The notes: a model not told the origin generated them from the sequence alone. A stretch of DNA of 64,000 nucleotides from Opitutaceae bacterium (GCA_028280945.1 JANQKV010000029.1:1-64000), one strand, 5' to 3'. Counted from the stretch's first letter, positions 32,498-42,446 are shown. Made by a program: numbers and translations.

Positions 32498-33310
32498 ATG
32501 AAAGCAGTCGTGCACGACGACAGGGTGGTTTTTGGCGACGCGGATCGAATCGCAGGTGAATATGTGTTGAACGATCGGTTCAAGCCGCACTTCCGCACGC
32601 TCAATACGCCGGCCGGGCACAATGTCGTGATCGTTTCACCTGGTGACCATCGGCATCACAAGGGCTTGATGTATGCCCTGCGTTGCACCGACCTGAATTT
32701 TTGGGAGGAGGATCCCGGACCGGAATGTGGGGTGCAGGAAACCATCTCGCTGCAGCCGGCCACAAACGGCATTCGCCAGGAACTGCTGTGGCACGGTCTC
32801 GAGGGGGGGCGCGAAACGTATCGCGAAAGCCGTGAGATCCGCGTCGTCGAAGACCCGGCCCTTTCCGCCTTCCGCTGGCAATGGAGCACCCGGCGGGTCG
32901 CGCTGCGCGACCACACGCTCATTCAAAGCCAATGGTCGATGCGTCTGCCCGATGGACGTCTCATCAACTACCATGGACTCGGCATCCGGTTGCCGTGGAT
33001 GTGGTGTTTTCCCGGAGAGTGGACCGGTGGCGTCCGTATCGACGGCCAACCCGTCGAGGCAATCGCGGCTGCCGGCACCACGGGGCCGGAGGTTGCTTTT
33101 GTGGGCATGATCGACGGGCAGTGGGATCAGACCTACGCAAAAGTCACCCTGCGCCAGCAGCACGGCTTCACCTGGTATGTATTGCGCGGCGATTTTCCCT
33201 ACCTCGCCGTCGGTCCTTCCAATGCCGGTCCGATCGAAGTGACGGCCGGGCAGCGATTCGAAGAACACTACGAAGTGATCGTCAGCGACGAGGCCGGCCC
33301 CAACGCCTAG
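32498..33310 (+). CDS. DUF6807 (PmoA-like) family protein
   Basis: A 270-residue protein of the DUF6807/PmoA-like family: RPHFRTLNTPAG, DHRHHKGLMYALRCTDLNFW and YHGLGIRLPWMWCFPGEW. The function is unknown, but the family is found next to sugar dehydrogenases and glycosidases in planctomycetes and verrucomicrobia. A second member lies at 47788-48741, also paired with a MocA-like gene. The ATG is nine bases after the previous stop. The 3' end overlaps the convergent fusion gene by four bases. Confidence 0.8.
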   Translation: MKAVVHDDRVVFGDADRIAGEYVLNDRFKPHFRTLNTPAGHNVVIVSPGDHRHHKGLMYALRCTDLNFWEEDPGPECGVQETISLQPATNGIRQELLWHGLEGGRETYRESREIRVVEDPALSAFRWQWSTRRVALRDHTLIQSQWSMRLPDGRLINYHGLGIRLPWMWCFPGEWTGGVRIDGQPVEAIAAAGTTGPEVAFVGMIDGQWDQTYAKVTLRQQHGFTWYVLRGDFPYLAVGPSNAGPIEVTAGQRFEEHYEVIVSDEAGPNA

Positions 33311-35580
33311 AATTCATCGTAGGATATCTGCGGGGCGGGCACGCCAAGTTCAGCCAACATTTTTGTGCAGGCCTTGATCATCATGGGCGGACCACAGAGG
33401 TAGTATTCCACCGCCGCGGGATTGGGATGATCGGCCAGCAATTCGCGCCGCACCACTTCATGAATGAAGCCCGTCGGCCCGCTCCAGTCATCGCCGGGCA
33501 AAGGATCGGACAGCGCGACCTCAAAGCGGAAGTTGGTATTATCCGCCGCCAGTTTCTCGAAGTAATCCTGGTAAAACAGTTCCTGGCGTGACCGCGCGCC
33601 ATACCAGAAACTTACCCGCCGCGGCGTGTGCTCCGATTCGAACCAGTGGCTCAAGTGCGACCGCAGCGGGGCCATGCCGGCGCCTCCGCCGATGTAGACC
33701 ATCTCGCGCTGGGAAGGCCGCGGGTGGAAGTCCCCGAACGGTCCCACCGCCGTCACGCGGTCACCGGGCTTGAGACTAAACATGTAGGCCGATCCCACCC
33801 CCGGCGGGCAGTCCTGCCCGGGAGGCGGCGTTGCGATCCTAACGTTGAGCCGCAGGACATCCTCATGGGTCGGATTGCTGGCCAGGGAGTAATTGTTGCG
33901 GCGGCCCGGAGTGGCGTGGCTCACCTCAAGTTCGAACACGCGCTGGTTGCGCCACACCGTCGCATAGGGTTCCGGAATATCAAAATCGGCAAAGGCGACC
34001 CGTTCGTAGGTGGGAATGTCGAATTGAAGGTAATCGCCCGGGGTGAACTCCACGCGGGCTCCGGTCGCAACCGGACGCAGGACCACCTCCTTGATGAAGG
34101 TCGCCACGCTGCGGTTGCTCACCACTTCCAGATGGAGCGTCCGGGTGGGGCGCGCCCCTGCTCCGCCCGCCCGCTCGATGTTGAGGAACAACCGCCCGTT
34201 GCGTTCCTCCAGGGGATAAGTCGCCAAGCCCCGGCATACCGGCACGCGCGCCGGGGAACCATCGGCCAGGTTGAAGCGCCCGTTGTGCTTGGGGCATTCG
34301 ATGATCCTTCCCTTCACCAATCCGTCCGCCAGGTGGGTATTGCCATGGGTGCAGATGCCATCGGTGGCGAACAAGTCGCCGTGCCCGTCGCGAACGAGCG
34401 CAAACGTCTTCTGGCCGTGGTCAAACCGGATCACATCTTCCCGCCCCAGATCGACCGCCGCGCAGACCTCGATCCAGCCTTCCGCATCGGCCCTGGCGCC
34501 ACCGGTCACCGCCTCGGTCATCGCAGTGGTCTTGGGTTCGGGCAGCTTTCGCTTAACGTGCCAGGCCGGCTCCCTGACCTGGCGCCAGACCGCCGGGATG
34601 ATTTCCCGCCAGGCATTGAGCAGGCTGGGATAGGGGTCGGGACAGTCGTCCTTCACCAACTCATGCAATTCGGGCAGGGCATGATACGGCACCAACGGGA
34701 ACATGTGGTGCTCCACATGGTAGTTCATATTCCAATACAGGAATCGATTGAGGCCGTTCATGGTGACCGTCCGGCAATTGAGCCGGTGATCGAGCACGTT
34801 CTCCGCGAGCCCGGCATGTTGGGTCAGGCCGTAGATCATCATGAGCCAACTGCCGAAGATGTGCACGCCTCCCACCAACATCAGCGGCAGGATGCTGCCG
34901 GCCACCACGGCGGTGGCGATCACTCCCAGGTAGATCGCGAGGTAGACCCGCGCCTTGGCGTAGATCTTGGGAAACTCCGAAGCGGGAATGTAGGTCCGCT
35001 CGTCCTCGGTGTTGCGCCCGATGGCATGCAGGAAGATATGCTGGAAGTAGCGCGGATACCCCTTCATGCCGACAAACGTCAGCACCATCGCCATGATGTC
35101 GGGCGGACGCGGCACGGCGATTTCCGGGTCGCGCCCCACGATGATCGTGTCGCTGTGGTGCCGCGTATGACTCCAGCGCCAAACCGTGGACTCCCGCATC
35201 ACCATGAACGATGCGATCTCATACAACGCGACGTTCATCCAGTCGGTTCGGAACGCCGTGCCATGTCCCGCCTCGTGCCAGCGGGAGTCGGACGTCGAGG
35301 CGTAAAGCGCGGCATAGATCATGTAAGGCAGGGCCGCCCACCAACTGCCCCACAGCGCGATGGTGGCGCCCGCACTGCCGAAGATCAGCCCAAACCAAAT
35401 GATCGTGTCCCGGATCGCCGGACCATCCCGCCGCTCCAGCAAGCGACGCATCTTGTCGCGCGGCACCGGGCATTGATACCAATCGGCCTCGGCCAAGCCC
35501 TGCTCGATTGCACGTGCGGAATTCGCCTCATTGAGGGTGTAGTCGAGGTGCAGCGGCGGTTCGGATGCGGGGGCGGGCAT
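33307..35580 (-). CDS. Tripartite fusion: fatty-acid-desaturase-like/Rieske ferredoxin/NqrF-like reductase (MocDEF-like)
   Basis: A 757-residue single chain. Residues ~1-340 are a membrane di-iron desaturase/hydroxylase with three histidine boxes: HEAGH (102-106), HTRHH (138-142) and HVEHH (288-292). Residues ~365-465 are a Rieske [2Fe-2S] domain with CTH (Cys410, His412) and CPKH (Cys429, His432). Residues ~470-757 are an FAD/NAD reductase of NqrF type (YSLASNP, YIGGGAGMAPLRSHLSHW, YLCGPPMM). Together these could pass electrons from NADH through FAD and Rieske to the di-iron site in one polypeptide. In rhizopine catabolism MocD, MocE and MocF are separate genes with this logic. The MocA- and MocC-like neighbours support a related oxidative demethylation or hydroxylation. 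The substrate is unknown. Confidence 0.85.
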   Translation of the reverse strand: MPAPASEPPLHLDYTLNEANSARAIEQGLAEADWYQCPVPRDKMRRLLERRDGPAIRDTIIWFGLIFGSAGATIALWGSWWAALPYMIYAALYASTSDSRWHEAGHGTAFRTDWMNVALYEIASFMVMRESTVWRWSHTRHHSDTIIVGRDPEIAVPRPPDIMAMVLTFVGMKGYPRYFQHIFLHAIGRNTEDERTYIPASEFPKIYAKARVYLAIYLGVIATAVVAGSILPLMLVGGVHIFGSWLMMIYGLTQHAGLAENVLDHRLNCRTVTMNGLNRFLYWNMNYHVEHHMFPLVPYHALPELHELVKDDCPDPYPSLLNAWREIIPAVWRQVREPAWHVKRKLPEPKTTAMTEAVTGGARADAEGWIEVCAAVDLGREDVIRFDHGQKTFALVRDGHGDLFATDGICTHGNTHLADGLVKGRIIECPKHNGRFNLADGSPARVPVCRGLATYPLEERNGRLFLNIERAGGAGARPTRTLHLEVVSNRSVATFIKEVVLRPVATGARVEFTPGDYLQFDIPTYERVAFADFDIPEPYATVWRNQRVFELEVSHATPGRRNNYSLASNPTHEDVLRLNVRIATPPPGQDCPPGVGSAYMFSLKPGDRVTAVGPFGDFHPRPSQREMVYIGGGAGMAPLRSHLSHWFESEHTPRRVSFWYGARSRQELFYQDYFEKLAADNTNFRFEVALSDPLPGDDWSGPTGFIHEVVRRELLADHPNPAAVEYYLCGPPMMIKACTKMLAELGVPAPQISYDEF

Positions 35581-35867
35581 GGAACGGAATGAGGCGCGGG
35601 TAAGTCAGGAGTGCACCTCGATGTTCAATCAACTCGGCGGCGCGAACAGAAAAGACCGGTTGATCGTTGAAACCAACCCGGGACCGGGCGAGGCGAATCG
35701 GGCAACCGGAAAGCCTCCGCCATTGCGGTTACACCAGCACCACCGCGTGGACGACTCCGGTTTACGAAGCGGGAATAGGGTCAAGCCGCAAAGCGTGACT
35801 TCGGCTCGTTGCCCGAGCCTGCGTTCACGCTTTCAGCAGCATGACCCTGTTGAGGTCTGCCAACACA

Positions 35868-35896
35868 AAAAGGAGGGCTCCGGATGGAGCCCTCCC
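35868..35896 (-). terminator. Rho-independent terminator downstream of the TonB receptor gene
   Basis: The 10-base arms GGAGGGCTCC (35873-35882) and GGAGCCCTCC (35887-35896) are perfectly complementary with a GGAT loop. On the minus strand the stem is followed by TTTTT. The other ~290 bases between 35581 and 35867 show no gene. Confidence 0.8.
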
Positions 35897-35938
35897 CCGG
35901 GTGACCAACCCTTTGACGTCTAATCGTTCAAATATGAA

Positions 35939-38900
35939 TCAGAACGAGAAGGTGTTGGTGATGGCCCAGGCGTTGCCTTCCTGGATACGCGAGGCGGCCA
36001 CGATGCCATCCGGGTTAACCGAGATGGGCACCAGGTGGTGGTTGTCGCCCACGTTGCGCAGGTTGGCCTGGATGCGCCAACGGACCTTCTCGGTAAGCTG
36101 GCGTTCGTAGCCAAACCAAAGGTCGAGGTAACCTTCGGCGCTGCCATAGATCGGGTTCTCCACGGAGAGACCGCTCAGGTCATCCTTGAGGCCGTAACCG
36201 AGGATCTGCTTGTCCATCCAGCGGTAGGACCCACCGACGCTGAAGCCCTTGAGCCGGCCTTCCTCGAAGCGGTAGTTGGAGATGACGGAGAAGCGCCACG
36301 GACGGAGCTCAGGCACATCAAACCCGATCGACTCCTCCTGGAAGCGAAGGGCGGAGATGATGTTCTGCTCGTAGAACTCCTGGATGGTGCGTTCGCCGGC
36401 CCACCAGATGCGCAGGTCACCGGCCGGGCCTTGGAAGCGCTCATATTGGGCATTGATGAACTCCTTCATCGGCGCACCCAAGTCCTCGCGATAGGCGGTG
36501 GTCTTGGAGGCGTTGACCTGGATGTCCCAGTTGGAGCGCGGGCGGTAGTTGACCTCGATCTCGTAACCCTCGGAGGTATTGTCGATCGTGCCGTTCGGGG
36601 TGATGCCGTTGATCTGGCTGTTGCCCAACGATCCGATGCTGGTCGTGTAGGAACCGATCGGGAAATAACTGGAGGTTTCAGCCAGGAGATCGTTGATGTC
36701 ACCGCTCGCGAGATAGGCATCGTAGGCGGATTGCAGGGCCGTGACATTAACCGGAATCAGGTAGTTGTCGAAGAACTGCTGATCCATGCCCCGGATGAAG
36801 TCATCAGCGGCGGCATTTTGCTCAATCGTGCGCGGGTGATTCACATATACCGGATCGAATGGCGAGATGAGGTACTCGATGTCTTGGTCATAGTGCTGGG
36901 CGTGATTCCAGAACCACTCATTGCCGGGCGAGACCCCCGCGTTGCCGTAGATGATGCTCAACGCGGTCGCGGTGCCCCAGGCCTCCAGCTGGTTGATGTA
37001 GTATTGGTTGGCGCCAATGAGGGACGCTCCACCCGGCAGGTTGCCGTTCTTAACTTCGGTCTCATACCGACCCACCTTGATGGTGAGGCGATCGTCCAAG
37101 GCGCGAATGACAACACCATAGTCAATACTCTCAGCGCTCGGGTTCGGCAGGGCCTGACCATCATAGTTGTAACGGGTCTCTACCTTGTTGTTCTCGCCGT
37201 AGTTGTAGTAACCGCTCAGGCCGCTCAGCAGGCGACCGTCGCCCAACCAACGACTGGGCACGTGAGCCACCACACCCCAGGAAGACGTGTCACCTTTGAC
37301 GACGTCGCCGAACTGCTGGACATCGGCGGTCTGAGCCGCCACGCCACGGGTCTTTTCACCCACGCCGTTGAAGGCGGTGAGCTCGTCCTCACGGTAACCC
37401 CAAGTGGGAACAATGTGACCATCGGCCAGGTAGCCCTGCCACGTGATGCCATACGACTCGATTTCGCGCAGGTCGATGTTGTAACTGGTGACGAGATCGT
37501 CGAAGTCACCCGCCTCCGCGTTGAGGATGCGAGTATCACCCAGGTTGTATCCGTGATAGTTCGCCGGGTTCTCGGATTGGGTTTCCAAGTTAACCAGATC
37601 ACCTGTGCGATTTACGTAGGGTGCGGCGGGGTCGCCATTGGCCGCGCCCGTCCAATTGGAGACGAAGCGATTGATGGAATGAATGCCGGAGGGGCTGAAG
37701 GTGGTGCGAATGCGATCCAGATTCAGACCGGAAGCCGTGGTGTATTTCGGATCCAGCAACGACTCACTCAGGTAGAAGATCGGCGTGATGTTGCGGGGCG
37801 CTTCGTTGAGGTCGGTCAGCTCGCCTTGGAGGGAAAGCTCATTCGCCCAATCATAGGTCATGGAAACGAACTTGTAGTCGATGCCGGTCGATTCGAACGA
37901 ATCGTCGGTGTAGAGGCCGGTGAACACGTGGCGACCCAGAGTCTTGGCCAGGAAACCATCCTCGTTGAGGAAGTCGCCAAAGTCCAACTCGGCAAACGCG
38001 GTCACCCGGGAGGTCTCGCGGTCGTTTTCCCGACGGAAGTTGTTGGTGCCGCCGGAACTGACGATCGCACGACCGACATTCGGATTGGCGTAGGGCTGCG
38101 CCGCAGTCGGCGTGAATCCAGGAACGTAATAGGAGTCCATGTCCATGACACCTTCCGGGAAGACGCCGTTGGGATCCGTAACACGCTCATAGCGGGAGAT
38201 GCTGCTCTGCAGGTTCTTGTTGATATCAACACTGATGTAGGGGCTGTTCATCGCCAGGCCGGTGCGGCCCATGGCAAATTCCTGCCGGTCGTAAACAAAC
38301 TCCAAACCGAAACGGTCATCGAAGAAGGTTTGCGCGAGGGAGAGGTTGTAGGCGTCCCATTCGTTGTATTCGCGCTTGTTGTCGCCATCGATCAGGTTGT
38401 CGTAGAAGTTGAAGATCGAGGAGTCGGAGAGCGTGCGGTCCTTGTAGTAGCCGCGGTTGGCCAAGGGGAAACGCTGGGTGGCTCCGGTGAAGTTGTCCCA
38501 ATACTCCATGTTGACCGTGTAGGCATTCCAGCTGGCCACCCGCTGATTGGAGCCGAACGGCACGCCACCGATGGTGCCGTCAATGGTGCCATCCGGGCCG
38601 AGACCGCCTGGAAACACCCGGGGAGCTTCGCGGGAGGAGAAGATCGGGGAGGACGACCCATTCAGGTAGAACATGCCGACGCCACCGTTGTTGAGGGCAC
38701 CGGAATCGATCGAGGCGAGGCCGGGGATGATGTAGCCGTTCAGGACCTCGCCGCCAAGTCCCCGCGAGGCTTGGCCATGGCTGCCCGAGGCGATCAGGAA
38801 GGGGTCCACCAACTCCTTGCCCAGGCCGATGGGATCGTTGACGCCGTCGCCGGCCCGATCGTCAAACCACATGGAAATGGCGTCCATCGGCGGCAGCACG

Positions 38901-39766
38901 CGCGGGTTGTTGGACGTCACGTCACCCGTTTCAAACGAACCGCGGATAATGGTGCGGCCCGCCCAGCTTTCCGGTAGCAACTGCGGTTGGTAGGTGGCGG
39001 TCGCAAAGAAGCGATCGTCATCGCGGAAGGCGGGGTTCTGGGCAAATTTTTGCTGATTGGTCAGGCCGGCGATGCGAATACCCAGGGTGTCCTGAACGAT
39101 GACCTTGTTGTAGTCGAACGAGGCCCGCAGGGAACCATACTTGGCGACTTGGAATTGAGCTTCACCGCTGTCACGGCCGAGCTGGGCGACCTTGGTGGTA
39201 TTGTTGATGATACCGGCGGGCGAACCGACACCAAAAAGGATCGAGTTCGGGCCACGTTGGATCTCAACGCGATCGGTATTGTAGCTGTCCCACGGGATGT
39301 CCGAGAGGAAGAAGTTCCGGGTGCTGTCGGCCTGCTCGAGACCACGCACGCGGGTGTTTTGGTTGGGCTGCAGCAAGGCCGACGATTCGTTGATGCCCTG
39401 GCTGTTGCCAAAACCACCATAGTTGCCGACCAAGCCGCCGACTTCGGTATTGGTGGTGTATTGCAGCAGGGTTTCGTTGTTGGTCGCGTTCGTATCCTTG
39501 AGGAACTGCGACGTGACGACGCTCAAGGGAGTGGCTAGATCTCGCAGATCAGTCCGAATGCGGGTGCCACCGAGGGTGGAATCGGCCAGATAACCGTCAT
39601 TCTCTTCCGTGGCGCCGACTTCAAACGGCGAAAGGACAATGATTTCGTCATCATCGACCAGCGCATCCACATCATCCTCGTCCGTTGTTTGTGCGAACAA
39701 AGACGCCGTGGGAACCATAACGGCAAACGCAACAAGGCGCTGCCAAGACTTGGTAGTCCTATTCAT
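35939..39766 (-). CDS. TonB-dependent outer-membrane receptor
   Basis: A 1275-residue receptor. The signal peptide is about residues 1-26 (WQRLVAFAVMVPTASLFA), and the N-terminal extension IIVLSPFEVGATEENDGYL is typical of verrucomicrobial receptors. The plug domain (about 60-230) holds RTDLRDLATPLSVVTSQFL and VEIQRGPNSILFGVGSPAG, and a large beta barrel ends in AWAITNTFSF (terminal Phe). ATG 39766 was chosen because it precedes a good signal peptide. The extended N-terminus adds nothing conserved. It imports a large substrate, probably oligosaccharide, with energy from TonB/ExbBD, which lie elsewhere. ACGTTG-type motifs occur upstream. Confidence 0.9.
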   Translation of the reverse strand: MNRTTKSWQRLVAFAVMVPTASLFAQTTDEDDVDALVDDDEIIVLSPFEVGATEENDGYLADSTLGGTRIRTDLRDLATPLSVVTSQFLKDTNATNNETLLQYTTNTEVGGLVGNYGGFGNSQGINESSALLQPNQNTRVRGLEQADSTRNFFLSDIPWDSYNTDRVEIQRGPNSILFGVGSPAGIINNTTKVAQLGRDSGEAQFQVAKYGSLRASFDYNKVIVQDTLGIRIAGLTNQQKFAQNPAFRDDDRFFATATYQPQLLPESWAGRTIIRGSFETGDVTSNNPRVLPPMDAISMWFDDRAGDGVNDPIGLGKELVDPFLIASGSHGQASRGLGGEVLNGYIIPGLASIDSGALNNGGVGMFYLNGSSSPIFSSREAPRVFPGGLGPDGTIDGTIGGVPFGSNQRVASWNAYTVNMEYWDNFTGATQRFPLANRGYYKDRTLSDSSIFNFYDNLIDGDNKREYNEWDAYNLSLAQTFFDDRFGLEFVYDRQEFAMGRTGLAMNSPYISVDINKNLQSSISRYERVTDPNGVFPEGVMDMDSYYVPGFTPTAAQPYANPNVGRAIVSSGGTNNFRRENDRETSRVTAFAELDFGDFLNEDGFLAKTLGRHVFTGLYTDDSFESTGIDYKFVSMTYDWANELSLQGELTDLNEAPRNITPIFYLSESLLDPKYTTASGLNLDRIRTTFSPSGIHSINRFVSNWTGAANGDPAAPYVNRTGDLVNLETQSENPANYHGYNLGDTRILNAEAGDFDDLVTSYNIDLREIESYGITWQGYLADGHIVPTWGYREDELTAFNGVGEKTRGVAAQTADVQQFGDVVKGDTSSWGVVAHVPSRWLGDGRLLSGLSGYYNYGENNKVETRYNYDGQALPNPSAESIDYGVVIRALDDRLTIKVGRYETEVKNGNLPGGASLIGANQYYINQLEAWGTATALSIIYGNAGVSPGNEWFWNHAQHYDQDIEYLISPFDPVYVNHPRTIEQNAAADDFIRGMDQQFFDNYLIPVNVTALQSAYDAYLASGDINDLLAETSSYFPIGSYTTSIGSLGNSQINGITPNGTIDNTSEGYEIEVNYRPRSNWDIQVNASKTTAYREDLGAPMKEFINAQYERFQGPAGDLRIWWAGERTIQEFYEQNIISALRFQEESIGFDVPELRPWRFSVISNYRFEEGRLKGFSVGGSYRWMDKQILGYGLKDDLSGLSVENPIYGSAEGYLDLWFGYERQLTEKVRWRIQANLRNVGDNHHLVPISVNPDGIVAASRIQEGNAWAITNTFSF

Positions 39767-39868
39767 GGGGGTAAGGCTTTGTGTTGGGATTATTAGATTA
39801 CAGGCTTGGCGCCTGGTGTTATGACCGTTGGTAGGCCCGATCCCGGGCCCCTTCGAGGGGTCGGAGCC

Positions 39869-39879
39869 TTTACGTTGAA
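39869..39879. promoter_or_regulatory. Candidate LacI-type operator, TTTACGTTGAA
   Basis: ACGTTG-centred motif like five others in the carbohydrate locus, 103 bases upstream of the TonB receptor start. Confidence 0.35.
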
Positions 39880-39924
39880 GTGAACAAAAGTTCCACAAGC
39901 TGAATCCCACGGGAGCAGATTCGA

Positions 39925-39936
39925 TTCAACGTTGAG
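39925..39936. promoter_or_regulatory. Candidate LacI-type operator, TTCAACGTTGAG
   Basis: Contains the perfect palindrome TCAACGTTGA, in the gap between the divergent TonB receptor and the 39982 gene. Confidence 0.45.
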
Positions 39937-39981
39937 GCCGGCCGGCCTTCCTTCGACCCGACCCAAGCGGTCACCTGCCTC

Positions 39982-41184
39982 ATGCCCCACCCCACGGCCT
40001 GCTCTCGGTTGAGATCAGTGCGGACGCTTGGCGGACTCGCCCTGCTCCTGCCTGCACTCGCCAACGCATCCGAAATCCCGGACCCCGGCATCCGGTTGTT
40101 TGTTGGCATCGAAATCGAGGTGATGCACGAGGGGGATTTCCGTTCGGTCGCAACGATTTCCGGCCGCGACGCCGTGGTGGAAACCGATGCCGGCAGCGCG
40201 GTTCTGCCGTTTCGCTCCATCAGGCAGGTGAAGTTCGATTATTCCACCAAACTGAGTCCCACTGTGATCCGGTTGGAAAACGTCACGTCCGAGCGGGCCT
40301 ACTCTCCGAGCCGCGATCCGCGGTGGGAGGCCCGCAGCCAACAGACTGCCCTGCAGGGCTACCGGCAGGACCAGATTTCCGTGCGCCAAGCCACCATCGC
40401 CAACGCCACCCTGCTGCCCATCAACCCCGACTTCGGTGGTCCCCCGGGTGGCAATGCGGCCGCTCCGTCTCCCGATTTTGACCCGGTGGGCGATGCTTAC
40501 GCCGAATACGAGGAGTTTCGCCAATCCACCGAGCACTTTGACTCCCTCGACGCGTACCCCACCGAGACCGACGATGTGAAGGGCGATGGTGACTACGATG
40601 CGATCAACGTCGAATTCACCATATCGTCCCCCCTGCCCCTCACCTCGCCCTACGTCGTCGCCATTGCTCGTTTCCGCGACGCTGAACAACAACTGCGCGA
40701 CAAGTTTTGGTTCCGCAAACTCGACCGCATCGACGAACGTCCCCGGCAGGTTAAAATGGCCACGGCCGGGCTGCCGCCGGGTTTTGAAATCGAGTCCGTC
40801 CGCCTCCACGTGTTCCGCAGTGGGCAGGAGGTCGCGACCAACGAATCCGAACGCCAGATCTCGCTCACCCCCGAGGAGGCACACCAATACCTGATTCTCG
40901 CCCATCAGACCGACCACCCCAAAGCCACCATGCCCGCGCAACCCGTCTGGGAGCTGGCGCCTCGGGAGCTCTGGAATCAATCGGCCAAGCAGATCGAGGC
41001 GACGACGACCCGAGTGGCCGTCTGGGTCGATGAAAAGGGCAGATTCATGCGGGTCGGCGCCGACCAAATCGTACCGCCAAACCTGCTGCCGATGCTCGAC
41101 GAATTGTTTTACCTGCCCGCCTTGGTCGACGGCCGCGCCGTCGCCGGCATGGCCCAGGTTGATTTCGCACAATTCAGTCGCTGA
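39982..41184 (+). CDS. Hypothetical secreted protein
   Basis: A 400-residue protein with an N-terminal signal peptide (LGGLALLLPALANA). Residues ~30-90 (IRLFVGIEIEVMHEGDFRSV, GSAVLPFRSIRQVKF) resemble a short repeat-rich beta domain. The middle has an Asp/Pro-rich linker, and the C-terminus (VWVDEKGRFMRVGADQ, PMLDELFYLPALVDGRAVAG) looks like a TonB-C- or energy-transducer-like end. I cannot name the family. The antisense strand also has a long open frame, but only this strand has a signal peptide and good protein features. It is divergent from the TonB receptor. Confidence 0.65.
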   Translation: MPHPTACSRLRSVRTLGGLALLLPALANASEIPDPGIRLFVGIEIEVMHEGDFRSVATISGRDAVVETDAGSAVLPFRSIRQVKFDYSTKLSPTVIRLENVTSERAYSPSRDPRWEARSQQTALQGYRQDQISVRQATIANATLLPINPDFGGPPGGNAAAPSPDFDPVGDAYAEYEEFRQSTEHFDSLDAYPTETDDVKGDGDYDAINVEFTISSPLPLTSPYVVAIARFRDAEQQLRDKFWFRKLDRIDERPRQVKMATAGLPPGFEIESVRLHVFRSGQEVATNESERQISLTPEEAHQYLILAHQTDHPKATMPAQPVWELAPRELWNQSAKQIEATTTRVAVWVDEKGRFMRVGADQIVPPNLLPMLDELFYLPALVDGRAVAGMAQVDFAQFSR

Positions 41185-41207
41185 TCGAACGTCGGTCCGA
41201 GCGTTGC

Positions 41208-42389
41208 TCAAACCAGGGACAGGTTCCGCTCAATCAGGTCCCATCGCTGCTGCACGCATGCCCTGGTGGAAAGTCCGTCGGGCGGCGTGTTGAAGGCGTA
41301 GTCCACCAAACGCTCGGTGGTCGACATGGCGACGTGGCATCTGGTGTCGGATGAAGCGTAGTAGATGAACACACGACCGTCTTCGCGATCAATCCAGCCG
41401 TTGGCGAACGTCACGTTGCCGCAATCGCCCACTCGCTCATCGCCCCAGGGTGCGATGAAGTGGCCGCCCGGTTTTGCGATCACCCTGGCGGGATCCGTGA
41501 GGTCCGTGACCATGAGATACAGCACGTAACGCATTCCCGCGGCGGTCGGTCTGACTCCATGGCAAAGATGCAGCCAACCCCGGGTGGTTTTGATCGGGGC
41601 GGGTCCCTGGCCGTTCTTGAACTCATTGACGGTGTGGTAGGCGCGGCGATCGATGATGATCTCGTCCCGAATCACCGGGTGCGCCATGTCCTCGACAAAA
41701 CCGAGGCCGATGCCCCCGTCCTCCGTCGCTTCGATGAATCCATCCTGCGGGCGCGTGTACAGGGCATACCTGCCGTTCACATATTCCGGATGCATGACGG
41801 CATTGCGTTGCTGGCTGGAAGGAGAAACCAGGTCCGGCAGTCTTTCCCACTCCTCCAAATCCCGCGAGCGGATCACGCCGCATTGGGCCTCGGCCGCCGA
41901 CACATCACCGTTCGCTTCCGGATGGGGGCGTTCCGTGCAGAAAATGCCGTAGACATAACCGTCTTCGTGAACGGTGAAACGCATGTCATAGAGATTGGTA
42001 TCCGGGCGGTCTGTCTCCGGCACCTGCAACGGCTGGTCTCGAAAACGAAAACCGTCCACCCCGTTGTCACTCTCGACCAAGGCGAAAAATGACTTCCGAT
42101 CGACCCCCTCACACCGCACGCACAGAATGTATTTGCCGCGCCAAAAGATCGCCCCCGGGTTGAACGCGGAGTGCACCGGCAACCGGGCCATGAGATGGGG
42201 ATTGGTCGACGGGTTGAGATCGTATTGCCACTCGATCGGAGCGTGCTCTCCCGTCACCACGGGATGCACGTAGCGCTCGTAAACCCCGTTGTAGAATCTT
42301 CCGTCCACTTCATTCCGGCGGTTCAGCAAACCGGCATGGCGCGACCGCAGGGCGGCGAGTTTTTCCGAAAAGGTTCCTTCGATCTTCAT
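41208..42389 (-). CDS. GH130 glycoside phosphorylase, mannosylglucose phosphorylase-like
   Basis: A 393-residue GH130 five-bladed propeller. Motifs such as AFNPGAIFWRGKYILCVRCE, DLEEWERLPDLVSPSSQQRN, HPEYVNGRYALYTRPQDG and IYYASSDTRCHVAMSTTERL closely match 4-O-beta-D-mannosyl-D-glucose phosphorylases (EC 2.4.1.281). These cleave mannosyl-glucose with phosphate to give mannose 1-phosphate. The enzyme is cytoplasmic (no signal peptide). It is the last gene of a GH9-like/sugar porter/GH130 operon, consistent with uptake and phosphorolysis of mannan- or glucomannan-derived disaccharides. The subfamily call is from motif recall. Confidence 0.85.
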   Translation of the reverse strand: MKIEGTFSEKLAALRSRHAGLLNRRNEVDGRFYNGVYERYVHPVVTGEHAPIEWQYDLNPSTNPHLMARLPVHSAFNPGAIFWRGKYILCVRCEGVDRKSFFALVESDNGVDGFRFRDQPLQVPETDRPDTNLYDMRFTVHEDGYVYGIFCTERPHPEANGDVSAAEAQCGVIRSRDLEEWERLPDLVSPSSQQRNAVMHPEYVNGRYALYTRPQDGFIEATEDGGIGLGFVEDMAHPVIRDEIIIDRRAYHTVNEFKNGQGPAPIKTTRGWLHLCHGVRPTAAGMRYVLYLMVTDLTDPARVIAKPGGHFIAPWGDERVGDCGNVTFANGWIDREDGRVFIYYASSDTRCHVAMSTTERLVDYAFNTPPDGLSTRACVQQRWDLIERNLSLV

Positions 42390-42446
42390 GACCGGCCGAA
42401 CGTGTGGAGCCCGCCGCGAACCGCCAAGGGCGGGCCCATCGATCGT

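Noticed and set aside
33628..35592. Long open frame opposite the desaturase-Rieske-reductase gene
   Set aside because: Low-complexity, His/Arg/Gly-rich translation and no recognisable motif. It mirrors the real gene in reverse.
35660..35671. TTGATCGTTGAA near the fusion gene start as a LacI operator
   Set aside because: It lacks the ACGTTG core shared by the other sites, so I did not list it as an operator.
36035..38977. Very long open frame opposite the TonB receptor gene
   Set aside because: It is a high-GC antisense frame without a signal peptide or family motif. The receptor on the other strand has a full plug and barrel layout.
40015..41211. 398-codon frame opposite the gene at 39982
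   Set aside because: No signal peptide or domain. The opposite strand has a clear signal peptide and acceptable composition.
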